DNA of 64,000 nt from Prorocentrum cordatum. Its lineage: Eukaryota; Sar; Dinophyceae; Prorocentrales; Prorocentraceae. The stretch spans positions 106,001 through 170,000 of the forward strand of contig CAUYUJ010016345.1 of assembly GCA_963575745.1 (NCBI GenBank), in the 5' to 3' direction. This document shows positions 21,505-30,726 of this stretch, piece after piece. The first letter of the stretch is position 1. The number at the start of each line of letters is the position of its first letter. Under the pieces are notes generated by a model, which was not told where the DNA came from, made no database searches, and saw nothing but the letters and a program-made list of their open reading frames with translations. Made by a program: the position numbers and the translations under genes.

Positions 21505-22445
21505 GACCCCCTCCGAATGGACTCGCTTCGATGTCGCCACGTCACTGCGTGCACGACGCGGGGACTCGCGCGATGCACGCACGCGAGAGCTGCGCAAACT
21601 GCAACTTCGGCTATGGCACGCTACTAAGGAGGAGAAAATGGCCCGAGCACTACGCGCAGCCAACATTATCCAGGACATCCTCGACCTCATACCCAGTGTC
21701 AATGAATGAAGGGAACGCCGCAAGTTGCAACCAGATGCACGCCGAACGATCCCTACACTCCGACTCCATGCGACAACCAGCATTTCGAGCGCGACATATT
21801 TTATTAAACGGATCGCATGATCACACATCTGATCTGATGCGCCTCACGCCGGCACAACGGCCAGGACATCGACTCCAAACGCGACTCGACGCTGGTTGCA
21901 GCCATCGGCCGATCATGGATCCAGATCTTCAGCGCGATGGAGACGTTCATCGCGGAGAGCGAGGGCAGCGCGACCACGACTATACTTCTTGGAGGAGATG
22001 ACGAGGCGAGGAGCCCAGTTGGACATCCGCGCCCCGCGACAGCACGCTCGCTTCATCGGACGACGCGGGGCTATACCACGCCATGCATTTCGCGCCGGGG
22101 GAGCAGCTAGAGCGCGAAGGTATTTATGCCAACTTCGACTCTATGCTTGCCCATGCCATAATTGCAGGCAACAGCCTCACCCACGTTGGCGGCGTCGCAC
22201 CTTGCAACGTCGTCTTCGGGAGGCAGCCGGCTATGCTGCCACCAGCGGAAGTAGACGAATCGGGCGAGGTGTCTGGCGACTACATCGCCGGCGTCGACCC
22301 CCCTGCAGGCAGGGATGCGCAGCCCGGCCGATTGAAGTGGCGAGCCAGAGAGATCGCATTGCAACGCTCGATTGAGGCAAGTTCCATCTCCCGCGTCAAC
22401 TGCACCATCCAGACACGCCACCGAGTTCGGAGAGGGCCGCTTTAA
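21505..22445 (+). pseudogene. integrase (zinc-binding, core and C-terminal pieces)
   Basis: Integrase inserts the cDNA into the genome. The N-terminal zinc-binding part shows RKLQLRLWHA in the position of the usual H-x3-H step, with the first His replaced by Gln. Core pieces appear in two frames: LVAAIGRSWIQIFSAMETFI followed by AESEG (near 21890-21965), where the second catalytic Asp would be expected, and LDIRAPRQHARFIGRRGAIP (about 22020-22080). The frame then changes and reads NSLTHVGGVAPCNVVFGRQP (about 22165-22230), the conserved segment after the copia integrase core, and REIALQRSIEASSISRV. At least three frame changes and one stop make it inactive. Confidence 0.65.
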
Positions 22446-23280
22446 AGTTAGCCACCACGCAGTCATCCACAGGCCACTGGGCACAAATGACGCATCAGGC
22501 CGGGCGAGCCCTGGGACGCGCATGTCTGTCGATCCGGCTCGAGGCAAGGTAACGGCCACGCACCGCCGAGCCGACATGATCTGAACATTGCAGGGCGCGC
22601 GGCCCTTCACCAGCGCCGACTTCGACGACGCGGGCAGCGGCTTGGCTAGAGCTGGCCTGGCCTGGGACCGAGTGGGCGATCTCATGGGGCACATCAGCAC
22701 CAGGACCTTCGGCTGCTGAGAGGACGCAAGGGGCGCGCAGATGACCGCGCAGGCACGCAACGCCCAGACATTCTCGAAGTTCTACGCCACGGATCCCGCG
22801 GATATCCCCCGCTGCCAGACGCTCGCGCATACGTCTACTACTCGGCCAAAATATGCAGCAGATCGGCCGGGCTGCACCCGCAGTCTGGTCACATGGTGGT
22901 TGCGAGACATTTGTGGCAGCAGACGCCGAACAGGATCCAGATGGCGTCCGACGCTTGCGTCGGCGACGCTGCTGGGGGCGCCGTCAGCGCCGCTGAGGGG
23001 GGATATCCATCAGAATTGTCGGCCATGTCAAAGGGGACTGGCAGCGACGTCTGGCCACACCCAGCAGGCGATGTCGGCAGCGCGTCGCGAACTCGAAGGG
23101 GCAGGAGACCTCGCCCAGGAGTTGGAGGCGCTGGAGAGCGACGACAGCCAGCATATGATTTAAGCTGCTGTCGAGCACGCCGCGGCCGGTCTGGGCCGCC
23201 GGCCACGCGAGTGGCGCCAGCGCCCCGCGGCAGCATCAGCGCCAAGGCATCTACGCGCAGCGCCACTTGTACCTGCGAGG

Positions 23281-24520
23281 CGCCGCTCCGGGCGGCTACG
23301 CCATGCTAGAGGAGGCGGGCGAACGGGGGAAGCGCGCGGAGTTGCACCTCGACCCATGGGCGCGCGGAGCATTCCTAAATTTCAACGCGGATGCGCCCGG
23401 CGACAGCGTTGCCGACGATTCCTGCGCAGCCGTGCTCAGCGCGCACAACGCCGCCAAGACCGCGGCCATCAAGCGCAACGCCGATCTCCTGAACAAGGAA
23501 GAGGTGTCCAGACCGCCCAAGCAGGTGCCCGCAGCCATCCGCGAGTAACCACCATCTGGGCCAAGCACGCACGTTCCGAACGGCGACCGCTCAACGGCGC
23601 CCGGAAGGACATGGATTCTAGGCGCATCTTCAAATTGAAGCACCGGAAGGGCCTCGACGGAAGACCACGCGGATCATCCGGCGCCCCGCGGCGCTCGGAG
23701 GAACATGGGCGCCGTCGCCCTGGAGAAGTTCGCGGGGACTGCCCAACGGGCGTCACAGCGCGCGCCGCCCTCGCAGGCGACCCGCTGCCCGGACCAGGTC
23801 TACGTCGCCGTCGACGTCGAGGAGGCATTCCTGCACGGCGCGACGCGCGCCGAGATGCAGTAACAAGGCGAGGCGCCACGCGATGCGATTTTCGCCCCGC
23901 CGCCCGGCGGCGCGGCCATCCCCAGGCAGGCGTCCGCCCGCGAGTCCTTCGACGAGCAGACCGAGCGCCTGCGCCACATCAAGCAGGCACGGGCTGCAAG
24001 GACGCACCCCGCGCCTTCTGCACGCAAACTCGCTTGGGCCACGCGCTGACCAGAGTGCAACGCCAAACCCACCAGGCGGGGCCCAGAGCTCGAGGTCTAG
24101 CTTGACGCGCCCACCAAATGCGTCGTCGGCGACCCAAAGCTCGCGCCCATGCTGCCCAAGCGCGTCGCTGGACAAGAGGAGCACGTCGACAAGCTCGTCG
24201 GCCACGTCGAGGGCGTCTTCGGCAGGATGAAGGGGGCTAGGGCGACTTCACCAACTGCGGCGCCAACCGACACCGCAGCGCCGACGGCGCCGCGACGCTC
24301 GACCAGAACGTGCACATCGACGCCTCGACACCGCTCAGGCACGTCGACCTGGCCAAGGTAAGGCCGACGAGCCCACGGGAGGTGAACTACCCGACCTCTT
24401 CGTCTCCTCGCTGGGAACAGCCGCCTACGCCCTGCCCACCCAGCACCGCGTCGCAGCGCGCACTGCGGCGCTGCAACGGGCCAAGAACAAGCTGCTTCTA
24501 GGATAGGTCATGCAGCTCAA
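23281..24520 (+). pseudogene. copia reverse transcriptase, catalytic box lost
   Basis: Pieces in register with copia reverse transcriptase appear in several frames. KRNADLLNKEEVSRPPKQVP (about 23470-23530) precedes the fingers region, and DSRRIFKLKHRKGL follows. FAGTAQRASQRA and VYVAVDVEEAFLHGATRAEM (near 23800-23860) carry the first catalytic Asp and the AF-x-x-G landmark. GGAAIPRQASARESFDEQTE marks the palm. Where the HVDD/YVDD box should lie (about 24155-24175) the peptide reads LPKRVAGQEE, so both catalytic aspartates are gone; LVGHVEGVFGRMKG follows as in the family. LGTAAYALPTQHRVAARTAA marks the end. Several stops are present. The protein would have copied the element's RNA into DNA. 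Confidence 0.65.
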
Positions 24521-24572
24521 TTTTGCCGCCCTCGCCAAGTAGAAGATCAAGGCGCGCATCACCGTTCCCGCC

Positions 24573-25195
24573 ATGGAATGCGCTGGCCAGATTTGCGCGC
24601 ACAGCGACGGGCCCTTCAAGAGGGAGGAGGAGAAGGGGTACAGCATGAGGGGCGTCGTCGACATGCGCCTTGGCAAGTGCCGCAGCACCGGCGAGGCAGT
24701 CTGCCCCTTGTTCGACGCCGCGAGCTGCTCGCAGCACGCGGCGCAGCTGACGGGTTGCAGGCCTACCTCCTCGCGCGCCAAGAGATAATCCACGACCCAG
24801 CGTCAGCTGAGGAGATCAGGGAGCTGAGAGGAGGGGGGCTACGCCATACCGGCGACCCTGGTCGTGGACGGGATGTCCGTCGTCGCGGCGATCGCCATGG
24901 ATCCTGCGCGTCCACCTCCAGCACAGCACGTCAGGCCACCTAGGCGGCTATCCGACCAGCTCCGCACCGAGCAGATCACCGACACGCTTGCGTGCAACAC
25001 CCGCGGCACGAGAGCCGACCCAATGACGAAGGGGAGCACCCAGGCCGGGAGATGATCTTGGACGCGACGCGCAGGAAGTTCAAGCACGACCACGCCGCGG
25101 TAAGATTGAGCGACGACCGGCGCAAGAAGACCGTGCCCAGCTGCCGCCGCAGCGACCCCAGGACGGATGGGGAGAACGTTGCACCGACGGGATGA
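24573..25195 (+). pseudogene. RNase H domain of the retrotransposon
   Basis: The segment MECAGQICAHSDGPFKREEE contains the first catalytic Asp (HSDGPF), followed by KGYSMRGVVDMRLGK, as in copia RNase H of this group. After frame changes VVDGMSVVAAIAMDP and TRADPMTKGS appear; the latter corresponds to the C-terminal D-x-LTKG signature. RNase H would degrade the RNA strand during cDNA synthesis. Stops and at least two shifts break it. The coding trace ends at about 25195, before a non-coding stretch leading to the 3' LTR. Confidence 0.6.
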
Positions 25196-25199
25196 CCAG

Positions 25200-25912
25200 C
25201 CAGCAGTTTCTTTACATCTTACCGCGGCATCAGCTGTCACTCTTCGCTCCGCGGCATCAGCTGCTCCTTTTCGGTCCGTCGACCCGGCCGTTATTCTTCG
25301 GTCCGCCACATCAGCTGCCACTCTTCGGCTGCAGAACGTAACATCGGCGGTCGCACGTCGCGAACTGCGCTCGCGAATGCGACGTGGGGAGAGGCAAAGA
25401 CAGCCGCGCGGCGTGAATTGCGTTCGCGAGCGCAACGTAGCAGGACATATCAGAGAACGCCCGCGTCAGGCGGAGCACGCTCGCAAGCGCGACTTAGCGA
25501 GTCAAGCTCTTGAGGGGCCGTCACCATGAATTGCGTTCGTGGAGCAGCAGATTTGGGCGCGCAGCGCATCAGTCATCTGCCTGTGCTCCTCTAGTTGTCT
25601 GTTCTCCGCGTTCCTCTTACAATTTGTATGAGGGACCTGCTCAGTAAAAGGCCCCTGTACTTACTTGCCTCCTATCGCGGGATGCATCAGCCTGCTTCGG
25701 CTTGCTTTATGAACCCTGCCGGGAGTAGTTGGCGCCCCCCCTCGCGCGCCGTTCAAGCTTTTGAGGTTGGCACCTCGGGTGGCCAAGGTGCCTTGGCGCG
25801 CCGCGATGTCCGGCAACTCCCGGACAACGCCGAAAGGAAGTCGAAACCAGGCTTATCCATCCCACCTCAACTGTTTATGAGGCCTCGTTGGGTGCGTGAA
25901 CGCCAGATTCGG
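25200..25912 (+). other. 3' untranslated or LTR-proximal sequence of the retroelement
   Basis: No gene. A short repeated motif (GCGGCATCAGCTG-like, 25230-25320) and GCGAACTGCG/GCGAATGCGA/GCGAATTGCG-like steps (25360-25500) are present. The U3 part of the 3' LTR may lie here, but it has no recognisable counterpart on the left side. Confidence 0.4.
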
Positions 25913-26093
25913 ACGGCAACCTATCGCCTGCCCTGGCCTTCTCTGCCCTCTGAAACGTCTCCTTTGTCTGCCGCCCTTTTTGACTTGGGGCACGTAGTCC
26001 GGCCAGACTACGCGCCCGCGTTGACCCGTGTCGACGTGCTCACCTGCCCGCAAACATAATAAAAGCTTCCGTTTCTTTTACCCCTCGTTTTCA
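25913..26093 (+). repeat. 3' LTR remnant
   Basis: Pairs with 13216-13403. It contains GGCCAGACTACGCGCCCGCG and an AATAAAA string at about 26057, and ends TCACAG next to a CTCCTC microsatellite. Roughly two-thirds identity to the left copy by eye. Confidence 0.65.
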
Positions 26094-26289
26094 CAGTCTC
26101 CTCCTCGTCCTCCTCCTCCGCTTCCTCCTCCTGAAGGAGCCCGCGGTCGCTTCGCGATCGGATCAACCCCCTTGCGGGCGCGCGAACGCGAACAAGCCGC
26201 CCGCCCGACTTGCGGCCGCCCGCCGGCCTCGGGCCCGCTGCCCGGCCCGGCTCCCACGGGGGCAGGGGAAGGATCGGCAACGCGCAAGT

Positions 26290-26425
26290 TTAGGTGCCCT
26301 GATGGCTTAGGGGCGTAGGGCTTAGGATTGAAGGATTAGGGCGTAGCTGGCAGGGCTTAGGGCGCACGGCTCAGAGCTTAAGCCTCGGGGCTTAGGGCTC
26401 AAGGCTTACAGCCGAGGGCTCAGGG
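26290..26425 (+). repeat. interstitial telomere-like heptamers, degenerate
   Basis: GGGCTTA, GGATTAG, GGGCGTA and GGGCTCA recur at close to 7 bp spacing for about 135 bp (clearest at 26327-26365 and 26385-26400). This resembles a decayed TTTAGGG-class array with the register TTAGGGC. It lies about 200 bp beyond the LTR retrotransposon. Confidence 0.55.
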
Positions 26426-26429
26426 TTCA

Positions 26430-27560
26430 GGGCCAATTCGAAACGCGCACGCAACGTTTTCATAACGTCCGCGTTCTCACGGTGCGCGTTGGCTCGGCGC
26501 GGGGTGGTCCACGTTTTGGCGAGCGTATCGCGCCAGACCCACGTTTTCATTATACGTGTTGAGTTCCGTGTCAACACGCTGCGTGTTGCGCGTTGCGTAC
26601 ATGGGCAGTTAAGCACCTCGCCAGAGTGACCCGTGGTGCGGGCCCACAGGGGTGGCCCCACCACCCGCCTGCGCACTCGAGCCTGGCCCCGCCGCGGCCC
26701 CCGAAGGCCGCGCACCAATGGTCATCCCGCGACTGGGGTCACGCCTGCGCGTGGGCGAGGGGAGGCGGGCACCAAGGGCACCCCCGCGCCGTGGAAGAAT
26801 CAGCGCGTTAGGGCAGGGGGAAGGGGGAAGGCTTCCTGGGAGCAGGTTGCCTCTTAGAGGGCGCAGGCCTTGTCTATGGATGTCAGGCCCGCTCCTTCCT
26901 CAGAGACAGCCTCCTTCTAAGAAGCCTTCCCCCTCCCCCTTAACCATTCGCGCGCGCCGCCAATTCTCGGCGCGACAGAGCACTGTTGCGGTGGCGGTTT
27001 TCGGCCTGTTGGCGCCCGTCGGCGGGCCCCAGGGCCGTCAAAAATGACTTCGGACAAAGCCGGACCCCAGGAGGTGTCTCTTGGCATCGCCCAGACGCGT
27101 GCGTTTTTTTCTCTCGGCGAGGAGCATCGAGGAGCATCCTGGAGCATCGAGCAAAAAATACACGCACGACATCGAAAAAGTGCATGGGGAATGGACGTCC
27201 GAGCGATGGCAGGTGTCGAGACCTCTGGAACCCGAGTTAAGAAGAAAATTGGCGCGGGGCGTTGGGTGAGTACCAACCACAGGGGAGGCACAGGGGCTGT
27301 ACCATCCTTGCTTCCTCTCCCGTTCCAGGCCCCTCCCACTCCCTGGATAAAAAAAATTGAAATCAGCACTCTGCGAGGGCGGCGTGGAACGCGACCATAT
27401 TGTTGCTGGGGGGAACCCCAAGATCTTTTGAAAGTCCCCAGCAAAAGCCATTCTCAAGCGGCATGAAAAGCAATCGGAAGCTTTGCACGAGGACATCCCG
27501 AGCGAAATTGCCACGTTCCGATGGCATGGCGAAGTTTCTGATCGCCCTGGAGGGCGATCG
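26430..27560. other. no recognised gene; contains a hairpin-forming repeat
   Basis: Complementary blocks lie at about 26805-26842 (GGGGGAAGGGGGAAGGCTTC) and 26914-26943 (AAGCCTTCCCCCTCCCCCTTA), separated by about 70 bp with partial further pairing, as in a foldback element. The 27044-27466 frame is open but unrecognised. 27470-27600 resembles 34660-34760 (shared CCGAGCGAAAT-GCCACGTT and GGCGATC), so it is a dispersed repeat. Confidence 0.45.
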
Positions 27561-27619
27561 GAGACGGCTTCCCCAAATAGTGATTACACTTGGTGGTTCT
27601 TATGCCTCTTCTAGGGAAC

Positions 27620-28190
27620 TGGCCTGATTGTCAGTCTCGCAGCTATTTTGTCGCCGTCGCCGCCACGTCGCCGCCTCGTCGCCGCCCGTCGTCTGGACCT
27701 GATTGTCGGTCTGGCGGCTATGCTGTCGCCGTCACCGCCCCGTCGCCGTTTGAATTGCACAACGTAGATTGCACCGCAGATATTGCACCACATAGATTAC
27801 ACCACACAGATTGAACCGCATAGATTGGACCACAGAGATTGCACAAATAGGCCGCATCGCATACCTTCGCATAGATTATCCCTTCTTCAAATAAGTTAGA
27901 TTCTACCCCCATCACCCCCCCCCCAGGGTTATCCGCCACGCGTTTCGATTGGAAAGTCATATGTGATCCTGACCCTTCGCTCATTTCCTTTATGAATTCA
28001 TACCATCCCAGGCCAGCCGGTATCGACCCCCCCCCCGCCATCCTTCGCAAAAATAGTATGCGCGCACACTCGCTTAACAAAAATCATAAGTTTTCAAGAA
28101 TCCCTTGCAAAGGATTGGACGAAGTGCACACGCGCGCGTCGTCGCGCGCGCATGCCGAAATCCGTCAATTACTCCGACGGAAGAACCCCA
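27620..28190 (-). repeat. macrosatellite-family unit, leftward, interrupted (first part)
   Basis: Matches the units at 42055-47450: a GTCGCCGTCGCCGCC block with a CTGATTGTCGGTCTGGCGG step (27635-27750), then AACGTAGATTGCACC steps, a C run, CATCCCAGGCCAGCCGG, TTTTCAAGAATCCCTTGCAA and CGAAGTGCACACGCGCGCGT. It stops at about 28190 in the middle of a unit. The continuation is found at 30135. Confidence 0.7.
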
Positions 28191-28382
28191 CATAATAATC
28201 CTCTGGGCGAATCTGGAAAAAGCCATCACCGTCGTCCTCGTGGTTGGTGAGGCGTCCTGGCTGTCTCTTCTGCGTATATTTCATCTCGCCTTGGCGCGGG
28301 CCCCCCTTCCACTCCTTACGTTGTCCCCATCCTCGCCCTCCTGTTTGTTCCGCGCCCCGCCACCTCCTCCCCTTCCTGTTGC

Positions 28383-28570
28383 ATGAGCGCGCATGTCGAT
28401 GTTCCTCGGCGCCGTCGCCGCCACGGCCAGCACAGGCGCGTTCTCTACTGGTCACGTCGCGCAGCCGTTGGGACAACCCCGCGGGCCAGGCTGTCGGGAC
28501 AACCCCGCGAGCCGCTGGCGCGCAAGACCAAGCCGTTGGGACAACCCCGCGGGCTTCGAGCGAGGCGCAG
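28383..28570. repeat. short GTTGGGACAACCCCGCG repeats
   Basis: Three to four copies of GGGACAACCCCGCGGGC or close variants (28467, 28494 and 28538 regions), a short degenerate tandem downstream of the helicase exon. Confidence 0.6.
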
Positions 28571-28576
28571 CCGCGC

Positions 28577-29010
28577 TCAGGCGGAAGGCAGCACGAAGCC
28601 CAGCTCTGCCGCGAGCTGCTTCGCCTCCGCCCTGGACAAAACCGCTCTCTTGTCGAACTCCAGGAGCGCCTTCCGCAGGGACGCCGGCGGCCCGCACTCC
28701 AGGAACTCTCGCGGCGGCGGCCGCAGGATCAGCATGTTCCGCATGCACGTGGCGCGGGAGAACATGACGTAGAGGTGCAGCCACCACTGCTCGTCCGACA
28801 TGCCCGTGCGGCCAGCGTCCTCGTCTCTCGCGCAGTCGATGGTGACGCCCTTGCGCAGCGTCTGGCCCTGCGACAGCGTGGAGGTCAGGTAGGACGCGTG
28901 CGTCAGGGTGAACCCCGAGCGGCGCACGCTGTGCGCCCCCGAGCTCTGCCATGTGAACTCCCTTTCGCTGGGCCTGAACATCAGCAAGCTCCGCGCCCGC
29001 GCCTCGATCT
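28577..29010 (-). CDS. SF1 helicase (PIF1/RecD-like) C-terminal exon
   Basis: The minus-strand frame encodes about 145 residues with two hallmark helicase motifs. LTSTLSQGQTLRKGVTIDCA (about residues 52-71) is motif V-like, with the SQGQT box of superfamily 1B enzymes. WWLHLYVMFSRATCMRNMLI (86-105) is motif VI-like, with the invariant Ser-Arg. RPPPREFLECGPP follows, then a helical end and a stop at 28577. Walker A and B are absent, so only the last part of the enzyme is here. The frame starts where a 160 bp repeat array ends in CAG-GCGGGAG, a plausible 3' splice site, so the remaining exons probably lie to the right. It could be a host PIF1-type helicase or one carried by a Helitron. Confidence 0.65.
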
Positions 29011-29830
29011 CCCGCCTGAGACTTCCTCCCAGTTCACTCACAGACGAGGCTCCCGCCTGAGACTTCCTCCATATTCAGGCTTGAGGAGCCCAAAAGTGAC
29101 GACAGTTACACGGTTCCGATGACCCGCTCGGATTACCAACGTGATCTGCGGGCCCCATAGGGAGGGAACTCCCGCCTGAGATTTCCTCACAATTCGCTCA
29201 GAGACGAGGCTCCCGCCTGAGATTTCCTCCAAATTCAGGTTTGACGAGCCCAAAAGTGACGACAGTTACAAGGTTCCGATGACCCGCTCGGATTACCAAC
29301 ATGATCTGCGGGCCCCATAGGGAGGGGGCTCCCGCCTGAACCTTCCTCAGAATTCACTCACAGACGAGGCTCCCGCCTGAGACTTCCTCCAAACTCAGGC
29401 TTGAGGAACCCAAAGTTGACGACAGTTACAGGATCCCGATGACCCGCTCGGATTACCAACATGATCTGCGGGCCCCATAGGGAGGGAGCTCCCGCCTGAG
29501 ACTTCCCCCCAATTCACTCACAGACGAGGCTCCCGCCTGAGACTTCCTCCATAGTCAGGCTTGAGGAGCCCAAAGTTGACGACAGTTACAGGATCCCGAT
29601 GACCCGCTCGGATTACCAACATGATCTGCGGGCCCCATAGGGAGGGAGTTCCCGCCTGAGACTTCCTCCCAAGTCACTCACAGACGAGGCTCCCGCCTGA
29701 GACTTCCTCCATTTTCAGGCCTGGGGAGCTCAAAAGTGACGACAGTTACAGGATTCCGATGACCCGCTCGGATTACCAACATGATCTGCGGGCCCCATAG
29801 GGAGGGGGCTCCCGCCTGAGACTTCCTCAC
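29011..29830. repeat. 160 bp tandem array, five copies
   Basis: GACGACAGTTACA recurs at 29098, 29258, 29418, 29578 and 29738, exactly 160 bp apart. Each unit contains GGCTCCCGCCTGAGACTTCC twice, GATGACCCGCTCGGATTACC and CGGGCCCCATAGGGAGGG. Copies differ by scattered substitutions. On the minus strand it lies immediately upstream of the helicase exon and is likely intronic. Confidence 0.9.
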
Positions 29831-29837
29831 AATTTAC

Positions 29838-30080
29838 TCAACGATGATGAGGATGAGGATGATGAGTGGTGGTGAAGATGAGTGGTGGCGATGATGATGT
29901 TTGAATGAGGATGATGCCGATGATGATGATGATGATGATGTTTGTGAGCGTGTGAGAGAGTGCGAGTGATGATGATGATGATGATATGTGAGTGACTAAG
30001 CATGTGAGAGAGCATCATCGATGATGCTGATGAGGTTGATGATGAGAGAGTGTGAGTGAGTGTGAGTGTGTGTGTGTGTG
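29838..30080. repeat. GAT/GTGA microsatellites
   Basis: GATGATGATG and GTGTGAGAGAGTG tracts ending in (GT)n at about 30062-30080. Confidence 0.85.
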
Positions 30081-30134
30081 TTCCTGTTCCTGCGCGGGGT
30101 GTCCAGAGAAAACAAGAACCCCACTTTGGATGTG

Positions 30135-30610
30135 GGGAAAAACCTGCGGTGTCGGAAGTATGTCAAAATCGAGTGTCCAAAAAAACATATCATAAAACAA
30201 AGGTTTCGCAACTCGGATCTTCAACAAAAGTGATCGCGCGCTCTTGCGAATTCTTCAGAATACCATGCGTTTCCCAACATGTTCATAACATCCTATCAAG
30301 CGAGCTTCGCGCGCGCGCATGTCGAAATTGTTCGAAAGCACTTGCGCGCGCGCTGAGGTGGCACGACCCGTGTCAGATAATACCGTGCGAGCCTTCGAAT
30401 TCCTTCCAAAACCGACATCACCGACGCGAAAACGCCGTCATCGTCGCCGGCGTGATCAGCATCGGCGCCGTCACTGGCTGCCCCGTCGTCGCTGTCAGCA
30501 TCGTCACCAGCATCGCTATTATCATCATCGTGTCTACCGTTGTCGACGTTGCCATGATACCGCGCCCGCCCAAGTCGCCGACTCGCACTGAAGTGCCCGC
30601 TGGGGAAGCA
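30135..30610 (-). repeat. macrosatellite-family unit, leftward (second part)
   Basis: Resumes the unit broken at 28190: GTCAAAATCGAGTGTCCAA, TTTCGCAACTCGGATCTTCA, GCTCTTGCGAATTCTT, GCGCATGTCGAAATTG and the GTC-rich segment (30435-30600) encoding VIVAGVISIGAVTG and PRPPKSPTRTEVPAG. The block 28190-30135 (helicase exon and 160 bp array) therefore sits inside one unit. Confidence 0.65.
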
Positions 30611-30726
30611 ATTGGCGGAGCAACTGAAACCACCCCAGTTGCAATTGGGACTGCCCCGGTGGCGCAGAGGCGGCCGGAGGCGGACGGAGCAACTGAAAAG
30701 GGTGGGCTGAGCAACTGGGCCAGCAA

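Larger units (their letters stand above)
13216..26093 (+). mobile_element. decayed copia-like LTR retrotransposon with dUTPase
   Basis: Bounded by diverged direct repeats (13216-13403 and 25913-26093) of the LTR type; the left one is followed by a primer-binding-site-like TGG sequence. Domains in order are a degraded zinc knuckle, protease, dUTPase, two accessory regions, integrase, reverse transcriptase and RNase H. The integrase-before-reverse-transcriptase order is that of Ty1/copia (Pseudoviridae). Every domain carries stops, frameshifts or lost catalytic residues, and the repeats have drifted to roughly two-thirds identity by eye, so this is an old, inactive insertion. The total length of about 12.9 kb is long for copia (commonly 5-6 kb). 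The excess comes from the dUTPase, the accessory regions, an uncertain gag region and microsatellites. Confidence 0.75.

Noticed and set aside
26390-26402. A second spliced-leader relic at GGGCTCAAGG
   Set aside because: Only the last eight leader bases match, inside telomere-like heptamers, so chance similarity.
29011-29830. CRISPR-like array (160 bp direct repeats)
   Set aside because: Units are contiguous with no unique spacers, are far too long for CRISPR repeats, and the context is eukaryotic with no cas genes.
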